Below, piece after piece: positions 56,286-64,000 of a DNA stretch of 64,000 bases. The notes beneath the pieces were generated by a model. The model was not told the origin of the DNA. It saw only the letters and a program-made list of their open reading frames with translations, and did no database searches. Source of the stretch: Schistocerca nitens (taxonomy: Eukaryota; Arthropoda; Insecta; Orthoptera; Acrididae); the NCBI RefSeq assembly GCF_023898315.1, contig NC_064615.1, forward strand, positions 732,513,450 to 732,577,449. The letters run 5' to 3'. The number at the start of each line of letters is the position of its first letter. Position 1 is the stretch's first letter. Made by a program: the position numbers and the translations under genes.

Positions 56286-56828
56286 GAAGTCAAATACAAC
56301 TTTCATAGACCGACCGACAGTGCAACCATATCGGCAGCCTATTGGCGAGGGAATCATTTTCATGCGCGACAATTCGCGCACCCATCGTGCTCATCTTGTG
56401 AATGACTTTCTTCAGGATAACTGCATCGCTCGACTAGAGTGGCCAGCACGTTCTCCAGTCATGAACCCTATCGAACATGCCTAGTATAGATTGGAAAGGG
56501 CTGTTTATGGACGTCGTGACCCACCAACCAGTCTGAGGGATCTACGCCGAATCACTGTTGAGGAGTGGGACAATCTGTACCAACAGTGTCTTGATGATCT
56601 TTTGGATAGTATGCCATGACGAATACAGGCATGCATCGATGCAATCTGGACCACCACCTCTGAAGGTCTCGCTGTCACTGTATGGCGATACAACATGTAA
56701 TGTGTGGTTTTCATGAGCAATAAAAAGGAAGGAAATGATGTTTATGTTCATCTCAGTTCCAATTTTCTGTACAGGTCCCGGAACTCTCGGAACCGAGGTG
56801 ATGCAAAACTTTTTTTGATGTGTGTGTA
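56286..56828 (+). pseudogene. Tc1-like transposase, 3' half
   Basis: RPTVQPYRQPIGEGIIFMRD then NSRTHRAHLVNDFLQDN, LEWPARSPVMNPIEHA, a stop at 56481-56483, then YGRRDPPTSLRDLRRITVEE and DLLDSMP. This is the C-terminal catalytic half of a D34E-type Tc1 transposase. A terminal inverted repeat trace (ACTTTTTTTGATGTGTGTG) is at 56805-56826. The N-terminal half is missing; the left border is not marked by a clear TSD. Confidence 0.82.
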
Positions 56829-58082
56829 TAAATATCTTGTCAGCAGAGTATAAACTATATTAGTCTTGATCACACGTTTGTACAAATATGACCGTTTTCC
56901 ATAGCTCAAGCACTTGTTTGCATATGCAAAACACACAGAAGAAATATTGTTCGTAATAGTACTGACTATTTAAAAAATGAACTGTATAAAAAGATATGAT
57001 CTTGACAGAGAAGATACCATTAGTATCTCGTTACAGTGATTAAGCCGTCACATGTAGTACAAACACGAAGTGTGTCATTAAAACAGCCGTGAGTTCTGTG
57101 ATTCTACTATTTACGACAAACTCACATTTGCTAGACGGCATAACAGTGTGCTCAGTTAGATGGTTAAATTTGTAGTATACGTAGATACACAATTAACCAA
57201 AATACACTAGGAAACGAATGTCAGCAATTAAACAGACGGCTATAAAAGAATTCCACAACTGACAATCATAACATGTGGAGAGGTTATATGAGAGAAGGTA
57301 GAACACATATGCTAAACGAGAAAGCTGTCATTTGACAAGTGATAAGCTCTCGCTGCAGAATAACATCCGTGTCGCGTTCCCCAGTGCAGTATTAAAAAAT
57401 TTAATCAGTTATCCTGGGTAACACGACTCTCAGTCTGTCACCCATTGAGCAGGTGTGGGACTTGATGGAACGGCTTCGTATGTGGTTTGTACTACTGTCA
57501 ACATGTATTGGTTAACTGCAACAACTGGTGGCAGAAATGCGACAGTTGTGGGCTCACAGGCTTGTGCTTCAACTAGAGGAGTATGGAAAAAATTCGGCTA
57601 CTGATTTATTCCTGGCGTTTAAGCGACACTAGCGCAGTAACCACTAACCTGTAGCTGCAGGTAACAGATGTGCGTTTGACCAATCACTTGTGACTAGTCA
57701 GTGTTAAGTAACGTATGTTGCGTGTCAACGCTGTGTGACGAATCGCAATGAAGCAACATCTATAAATCAAGTGTTCAGTACATTCTCCAGAATCTTTTTA
57801 AGAGAAAATGTGTGTATGCAAAGTTTGTCCAGTAGATCGCGCCTCCTGAACAAAAACAGTGTCACGTGAATTCATGCAGAGACTTGATTGAAATGTAAAA
57901 CAAAGACCATTCTTTTCTGAAAAAAAAAAGCAGTGTGGTGACGAGGCTTGGTGTTACCAATAGGAAAGTATCACAAGACGAAGAAGTGCGGGATGAGTCT
58001 CTGATGGTTCGGCAAGACCGAAGAAACTGCGAATGTGACATGCTAGTTGAACAACACCCCAAACGAGGACTTTTCTGACAGT
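56829..58082. other. no recognisable gene
   Basis: 1.25 kb without assignable ORFs or repeats. Confidence 0.45.
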
Positions 58083-58095
58083 TTGTTTTCTTTTT

Positions 58096-58127
<32 letters not shown>

Positions 58128-58132
58128 TTTCT
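58083..58132. repeat. (TTTC)n microsatellite
   Basis: A run of TTTC/CTTT repeats immediately at the 3' end of a minus-strand SINE; probably grown from the SINE tail. Confidence 0.9.
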
Positions 58133-58469
58133 TGTGAATCTTATGGAACTTAACTGCTAAGGACGTCAGTGCCTAAGCGTACACACTACTTAACCAAAAT
58201 TATCCTAAGGACAAACACACACACCCATGCTCGAGGTCGAGGGAGGACTCGTTAACCTCCGCCGGGACCAGCCGCACAGTCAATGACTGCAGTGCCTAAG
58301 ACCGCTCGGCTAATGGTTCAAATGGCTCTGAGCACTATGGGACTTAACATCTATGGTCATCAGTCCCCTAGAACTTAGAACTACTTAAACCTAACTAACC
58401 TAAGGACATCACACAATACCCAGTCATCACGAGGCAGAGAAAATCCCGCTCAGCTAATCCCGCGCGGCC
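58133..58469 (-). mobile_element. third-head SINE, host of a nested SINE
   Basis: Minus-strand copy related to the plus copy at 20171 (body TTGTCCTTAGGATAATT..., head CCGAGCGGTCTTAGGCAC with a degenerate B-box region). Split by a SINE at 58315-58446; the last 11 bases of head (CCCGCGCGGCC) lie beyond it. Confidence 0.75.
58315..58446 (-). mobile_element. Gly-like-head SINE, head-truncated, nested
   Basis: Minus-strand body plus the CTCTGCCTCGTGATGACTGG region; the tRNA head is missing (5' truncation). TSD CGCTCGGCTAAT at 58303-58314 and CGCTCAGCTAAT at 58447-58458 (one mismatch), within the head of the outer SINE. Confidence 0.85.
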
Positions 58470-58801
58470 TGACAGGTTTTCTGGGTTGTATGAACATTAC
58501 GTGCGTTGTACCCAAGTCGTGGGGAGACTTTGTAGAACACGTGAAACATTAAGACCACCGTCTTAAATTCTCTCTATTTCTTATTAAGCCAGTCCCGAAC
58601 CTTTTGGACCGACTGTGTACGTTCGCTAACAGAACAGATGAAGCGCAGGGATTATAACCGTAACGATTGGCTTCCGATTCTACGATATTAAGATTTCCCT
58701 AATATTACTGCTTTAGTTAGTATTATTACCCCTTAAACAAAACAGTTTCGAAGAAGGCTAATATTCGTTGCAGCACTGCCATTGCGAATTACCTGTTTAT
58801 T

Positions 58802-58994
58802 GCCGGCCGGAGTGGCCGTGCGGTTCTAGGCGCTACAGTCTGGAGCCGAGCAACCGCTACGGTCGCAGGTTCGAATCCTGCCTCGGGCATGGATGTGTGT
58901 TATGTCCTTAGGTTAGTTAGGTTTAATTAGTTCTAAGTCCTAAGCGACTGATGACCTCAGAAGTTAAGTCGCATAGTGCTCAGAGCTATTTTGA
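58802..58994 (+). mobile_element. Leu-like-head SINE
   Basis: Full plus copy; TSD ACCTGTTTATT at 58791-58801 and 58995-59005. Confidence 0.93.
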
Positions 58995-59005
58995 ACCTGT
59001 TTATT

Positions 59006-61290
59006 CTGAAGTGGTATTGACGTCACCCGGTTAGCGAAACAGACCCTATCCAGCACTATAGTCACCTAGGCATAGACTACTTAATGCTGTACAGCATTTA
59101 CTGCCGTTGAAGAATCCTGACCAGCCGCACCACGTCAGATGTTTTCATGTTGTCTGTACACTCTCTATGGGGTTATGGGCGGACTCATAGGAGGCCAACT
59201 GAGGAAATTCCTCAGAAGTGGCGTTTGAGTAGCCACCGCTGACCTTCCCTAGCGGATTTCATGTCTTCACTCAACATACATTCCTGTGATACGGAGAAAC
59301 TCACGTACAATGATTCATATACTGTACACAGACGGTGTCCATCTGCACTCTCAAACAGAAAAGAAGCGAGATGATTCAGTACAAAGATAGTGACGTATTG
59401 TGTAGTCCCAGACGTTTACTGTGCGTAACTGATGCACATATATACGGAATACTTTGAGATAATGGAGCTAGAATTCGCCAAGTTCAGGACAAATTGTTTC
59501 TAACAGATCATTGACAATACGTTTGTCATATGCTAGCAAAGAATGGAAAAACTTCAAGATTTCTTGTATCATCTTGATTGTATTCAGCCTAATAAAATAT
59601 CTCTTTGAAACTTGAAAAGGAGGAATGGGCTCCTTCAGTATATATTATTGCGAGGCGGCAATTGCTCTGTTGTCGGCACTGGCTGTTGCGTGGCTTCTGC
59701 ACTGTATCTCTGAGAGTGCAGCATCTGCAGGCAGCAGGCATTGCTTGGCTGAAGGCTATGGCCACACAGGGCTGGACCAATGGCGCTAACTGATGTCCAT
59801 AACTTACATTCACGACCGACGTCCTGATTAACCATCCTTAACGGACACTGAAGTGGCATGCATCTCACAACAAGAAGAGTGTATCACAATAGAAGTTGTT
59901 GTCTTTCCTGACGCTCTGCAACAATCATCCCTTGAGTCTAATTTTGATTGGCTATTTCCAGAACTGAGTCGCAGCAATCGAATTATTTGTTATCAACTTT
60001 CTTTGCTCTTGTGTAACGTCCTCTTTTTCAAGCTAGGGATAATATACTTGACCAAAAACGTACCTTTCAGAATAACGCGTAGTAGACGTGGTGTCATTAT
60101 CTAAAGAGATAAATTATTCGCTTGTCTGCGTACCTCCACTTGTATACGCATTTCAAAAAGTAAGCAGAGAACTCCAGACAGCAGTATGTTTCCCGAGACC
60201 ATATCAAATGTAATGAGGGATTTAAGTATAATGTAGAATTGTCCTAGTCTGGAATGAAGTTACCAACTAGTGCTCTAATACAGGGTAATGCACCGTGTAC
60301 ATAGAACTGAAAAGCATTGTCTTCTGGATGAATCCCGCAGGGATTGGAAAGTGATACCGGCCAAGTCTCTAAATACTTTCCAGTTACAGATCCACATGGA
60401 AAGATAACTACGTGTGTTCAATAAGTGAGCCACAAACACTCGGACGTGTCTGATGGGATGTCTTGCACAGAAGGTTCATTAATGACAATGGATACCAATT
60501 CTCAACCCCCCCGCCTCCTCAAAAAAGAACTTGACCATCCTCTCACTTTTCAAGCTTGACTGGGACTCATCCTTGAAGAGAATGATTATCTATTGCTTTT
60601 TAATCCTGTGTACATACACATCCTGAGAAAGCAGATTCTTTTGCAATGAGCCGTGGATGGGGAGTGATGTGCAACGGAGAGGGGTTGTTTGTTTGTCTTG
60701 TACACAGCTCTAATTACATTAAGAGCGATTTTCTAATGGTGACAGATTATTTAGGATAAGGTCTTGATCCTACTTCTAGTCTGTAACAGAATATATTGGT
60801 AGAAAGGTAACATAGCTACTAGAAAGTCACGAAAGAGGTATGCGACCATACAGAGGAATGTGTGTAGTTTGAAAAATGAGGGATATGTAGCTGAGGCGTT
60901 TGCCATTATCAGATATCCTACTGCACATATCGTGTTATAAGCTGATGTTACAACAAGATGTCCACTACACAACATTATGTCCACTGCTTACTTGAAGTTC
61001 CAGTATATCTCATGAAGGCTTAATATTTGATTAATAATGTCATTTTTCTTTCAGTCAATGACATTTCTCTCAATGACCTATCCATCATTTTGCAGACTAC
61101 GCATGTAGATCGCACTGTGCCGTGAGGAGATAACAGCGATCTTGATCGAACAGCTCACGGATGCATTGCCGGTCCTTAGTGTGCAACGGTGTAATATTTC
61201 ATCGATTAGACACGTCGCCATCATTAGATGTGGTGACGAACTGGGCCATTTTGTCAGCGAAAGTTCGTGAGAGCTAATTCGACAGCGCAC
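59006..61290. other. no recognisable gene
   Basis: 2.3 kb without assignable homology. Open frames are short (up to 83 codons) and without motifs. Confidence 0.4.
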
Positions 61291-61323
61291 ATGAGGATGG
61301 CGACATGTCTGATCGCCGAAATA
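61291..61323 (+). ncRNA. hammerhead-like hairpin, possible PLE 3' remnant
   Basis: ATGAGGA (61292-61298), T, a perfect 5 bp stem GGCGA/TCGCC (61300-61304 with 61314-61318), then GAAA (61319-61322). The same order and the same extra base before the stem as in the PLE hairpin at 24282. No PLE coding is recognised upstream, so it may be an orphan 3' end. Confidence 0.35.
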
Positions 61324-62391
61324 TAATGCCCGTTGGGCTCTATGAACCTGCAGTACACCCATGGACTGTTAGATCAAGAAACGCCCCGGGAGACACGGAA
61401 GAATCACAACAGTGACATTGTCTTACAGTATCATGAACAAAAGACATTCTAAGTCATGTATTTTTGATTTCGATGTCTGGTTTTGACCGAATTATGTCAT
61501 CTAATTAAAAAAAACGTGATTTGAACTGTGCTTTGACCGTGAAATTAGAAAATATTGCGACAAAATGAGATTGTTCATTATTTGAAGTAGTGGACTCACA
61601 GTCAGAAGAAACGCTATTCAGGACTCCACCCACCTTTCAACTGTCCCCGTTCATATTTATCAACTCCTGTACGCAGCGAAAGGTCTAGATTTCGTTATAA
61701 CTTCATTCTTCGAGAGCTGCAAGATCACCAATGATATCTGTGCAGATACCAGCTTCACATTCATTTTTCGGTTCTGTAGTTCCCTTAAGTAGATGGAGGA
61801 GAATATCGGAACTGTATCTTTAAAAACAAGACGTCCGAGTTTCTACAGCTTCTTGTCGTACTTTAGCTTGTATTCTGTATCCAATAACTTCGTCGATGGG
61901 ACGTTAAATCCTAGTCTTTCGTCATAATCTCCGTTTTTGTCTGATCAACACCGTGAGGAACATTTAACCATTTTTCTGAATTTGATATGTGTACATTCTG
62001 TGAGTTAGCTTCCATCACGTATCATCTTGTTTATTGTGGGTCGACGCAGCTCAATCTAGCCACTATCATCGAGTATCACAGGACCAAATTCCTTCCTGCT
62101 TTCCAATATACAGTAAGATTGTATCTCCAGATGGGAGTGCACAATGAACTGCTCCAGCTATTCTCGATGTTCTGGTGTTTATGTAATAATTCTCTAACTT
62201 ACGAAAACCGGCACGTTACAGGCAGTGCCATTAGCATTCCACGAACGAAGCAGGCCATTGATGATCGTACAGAATGTCGTTGCCTTGGACGTGAGTTAAT
62301 CTCAAAGATATTATACCCTCAATCAAATTATATTACTGTCGCTTATTCCTAGCTTGTGTACGTCAGATATTCACAATGAAATTGAAGATTT
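61324..62391. other. no recognisable gene
   Basis: Nothing assigned; one 121-codon plus-strand frame (61987-62352) lacks motifs. Confidence 0.4.
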
Positions 62392-62731
62392 TAGAGGGTA
62401 TATGATGTTATGTCAGTGATCACAAAATCGAGTGACATGTACAAAGAACTTGACAGTACGAACACATCAGTATGACGTTGCACCCCCTCTGGCTTCGATG
62501 TTTGCATTGATTCGGTTGAGAAGGGTGTCGTTGAGGCATTGTAATGTATCAGGTAAGATGGTCGTAACATCTTCGATAGCGACAACCATTGTCTGTTGGG
62601 GATGGAGCTAAGGATCTTGCTAACCACAGGACTGGCTCAACATCACTCAGACAGTTCACAGAGACAAGAGCACTGTCCTGTTGCAAAACGACACCACATG
62701 GCAGATAACACATGAGGACACCGGATGTCCG

Positions 62732-62935
62732 GCCGGCCGGGGTGGCCAAGCGGTTAAAGGCGCTACAGTCTGGAACCGCGTGACCGCTACGGTCGCAGGT
62801 TCGAATCCTGCCTCGGGCATGGATGTGTGTGTGATGTCCTTAGGTTAGTTAGGTTTAAGTAGTTCTAAGTTCTAGGGGACTGATGACCTTAGAAGTTAAG
62901 TTCCATAGTGCTCAGAGCCATTCGAACCATTTTGA
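62732..62935 (+). mobile_element. Leu-like-head SINE, AAAGGC variant
   Basis: Full plus copy with A box GTGGCCAAGCGGTTAAAGGC. TSD ACACCGGATGTCCG (14 bp) at 62718-62731 and 62936-62949. The perfect long TSD suggests a recent insertion. Confidence 0.94.
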
Positions 62936-63119
62936 ACACCGGATGTCCGTGGTGTACCATAGTGTGTGCAGTGCGCCCTAAATCACTACCTGCCATGACC
63001 TGATCTCATACTCGATGTCTCCCCACGCCATGACGCCATGAGTAATACTGCTGTGCCACTCCAAAGCAATGGAAATGGAAATGTACGTTTGGCGTCATTG
63101 GCCGGGAGGCCCCTTACGG

Positions 63120-63180
63120 ATGGGACTGATAAACTCAGATGTTAAGTCCCATAGTGCATAGAGCCATTTGAACCATTTGA
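63120..63180 (+). mobile_element. 61 bp SINE tail insertion
   Basis: Only the last ~60 bp of the dominant SINE body (GTTAAGTCCCATAGTGCATA, GAGCCATTTGAACCATT). TSD GCCCCTTACGG at 63109-63119 and 63181-63191. A severely 5'-truncated but genuine retrotransposition event. Confidence 0.88.
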
Positions 63181-63368
63181 GCCCCTTACGGGGAAGGTCC
63201 GGCCGCGTTGGTGCACGTCTTATTACATTCGACGCCTCATTGGGTGACCTGCGCGCCGGATGGGGATGAAATGATGATGAAGACAGCACAACACCCAGTC
63301 CCTGAGCGGAAAAAATCCCCGACCTAGCCGGGAATGGAACCCGGGCCCCTTAGGACGGCAGTCCGTCA

Positions 63369-63568
63369 AAAATGCTTCAAATGGCTCGGAGCACTATGGG
63401 ACTCAACTGCTGTGGTCATCAGTCCCCTAGAACTTAGAACTACTTAAACCTAACTAACCTAAGGACATCACACACATCCATGCCCGAGGCAGGATTCGAA
63501 TCTGCGACCGTACCGGTCGCGCGGTTCCAGACTGTAGCGCCTAGAACCGCTCGGCCACTCCGGCCGGC
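63369..63568 (-). mobile_element. Leu-like-head SINE nested in the fourth-family SINE
   Basis: Full minus-strand copy; TSD GCAGTCCGTCA at 63358-63368 and 63569-63579, inside the tRNA-like head of the outer SINE. Confidence 0.93.
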
Positions 63569-64000
63569 GCAGTCCGTCACGTTGACCATTCAGCTATCGG
63601 GGCGGACACTCCAAAGCGATGAAAGAATGGGAGCTGTCTCCATGTCGCCACCATATTCGCCGACGATGGTCATTCGTGGTAGTGAAGAACCACGATTCAT
63701 CGCTGAGGTCAAAGTCGCGCCGTTCATCAGCAGTCCATGCTTCAGGATCACAAAACCACTCCAAAATATGAAGAGGTTCCAATGGGTTTGGTGCACATGA
63801 CGATACTTACTTGCTGTGGTCAGACGTGATCGACTGGAACCTTTACGACGAGTATGCCTGCCCTGACTTTCGATGCAGTCCAACATCGGACCACCGTCAC
63901 ATCCGATTGTCCCACGAATCTGGATATTGTGCGAGCCAGCCACCAGACCAGACAGAAAGGCACCTTGCGGCCCCTTTCAAACTCTGTCAGAGATTGATAA

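Larger units (their letters stand above)
63068..63606 (-). mobile_element. fourth tRNA-SINE family, carrying two SINE insertions
   Basis: The head, at the right, read on minus, is CGATAGCTGAATGGTCAACG with B box GGGTTCCATTCCCGG. The body includes GTCGGGGATTTTTTCCGCTC, CTGGGTGTTGTGCTGTC, TCATTTCATCCCCATC and GGGGCCTCCCGGCC. TSD CACTCCAAAGC at 63057-63067 and 63607-63617. Interrupted by fragments at 63120-63180 and 63369-63568. Confidence 0.85.
62392..64000 (-). pseudogene. Tc1-like transposase pseudogene, cut by window end
   Basis: Minus strand. The N-terminal HTH region (EFERGRKVPFCLVWWLA, then RFVGQSDVTVVRCW) is at 63985-63890, then the first catalytic box DLSDESWFF near 63690 with the RRIWWRHGDSSHSFIALE continuation to ~63618. 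After a SINE block follow ITHGVMAWGDIEYEIRSW (63050-62995) and PHVLSAMW (near 62705), then a worn C-terminus to about 62440. Interrupted by SINEs at 62732-62935 and 63068-63606. Stops and frameshifts. The left terminal repeat is probably near 62392 but is not proven. Confidence 0.68.

Noticed and set aside
1-64000. CRISPR array, phage or bacterial contamination
   Set aside because: No regularly spaced repeats of that kind; SINEs, LINEs and mariner elements throughout show eukaryotic nuclear DNA.

Overview
This window is nuclear DNA of a large, repeat-rich insect genome, most likely an orthopteran of the Schistocerca type. I infer this from about 18 copies of one roughly 200 bp tRNA-headed SINE whose sequence I associate with locust genomes, and from RTE, CR1-like, Jockey, Penelope-like, Helitron, mariner and Tc1 remnants. 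There are no operons, no bacterial-type genes, no CRISPR array and no convincing tRNA or rRNA gene. Nearly every long open frame belongs to a transposable element (TE).

Layout, left to right. 0.9-4.2 kb: a full-length RTE LINE on the minus strand with an intact 987-codon endonuclease/reverse transcriptase frame and an 8 bp target-site duplication (TSD). 4.4-10.0 kb: a decayed autonomous Helitron. Its promoter carries an unbroken 270 bp array of alternating GAA/TTC pentamers (heat-shock-element grammar), followed by an ATTGG box, a TATA box and an arthropod-type initiator. Its coding remnant holds a foldback insertion and an in-frame 237 bp tandem duplication. 10.4-13.5 kb: a mariner split by a CR1-like LINE. 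14-20 kb: mostly unassigned, with SINE, RTE and LINE scraps. 20.7-24.4 kb: a mariner deletion derivative, a Tc1-like element and a Penelope-like element (PLE) with RT and GIY-YIG domains. 24.5-26.8 kb: two CpG-rich blocks, the second containing the only plausible host coding exon (26039-26746). 26.9-32.1 kb: palindromic repeats, a mariner with a compound SINE inside it, and nested SINEs. 32.3-38.1 kb: a decayed Jockey-type LINE broken by another LINE, a possible solo LTR and two SINEs. 38.2-39.7 kb: a second PLE. 41.2-42.5 kb: a second CR1-like LINE. 45-50 kb: a 5S-SINE body, a poly-G repeat and a pogo-like transposase pseudogene. 50-59 kb: SINEs, a 5S-rRNA-derived SINE and two Tc1-like pseudogenes. 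59-62.4 kb: largely unassigned. 62.4-64 kb: a Tc1-like pseudogene with stacked SINE insertions.

Functionally this is a TE graveyard. TSDs preserved around many insertions allow an order of events to be read. The observations most worth following are the heat-shock-like promoter on the Helitron, a recurring hammerhead-like hairpin (CTGANGA / stem / GAAA) found downstream of both PLEs and in other repeats, SINE families with different tRNA heads on related bodies, and the orphan CpG-rich coding exon.
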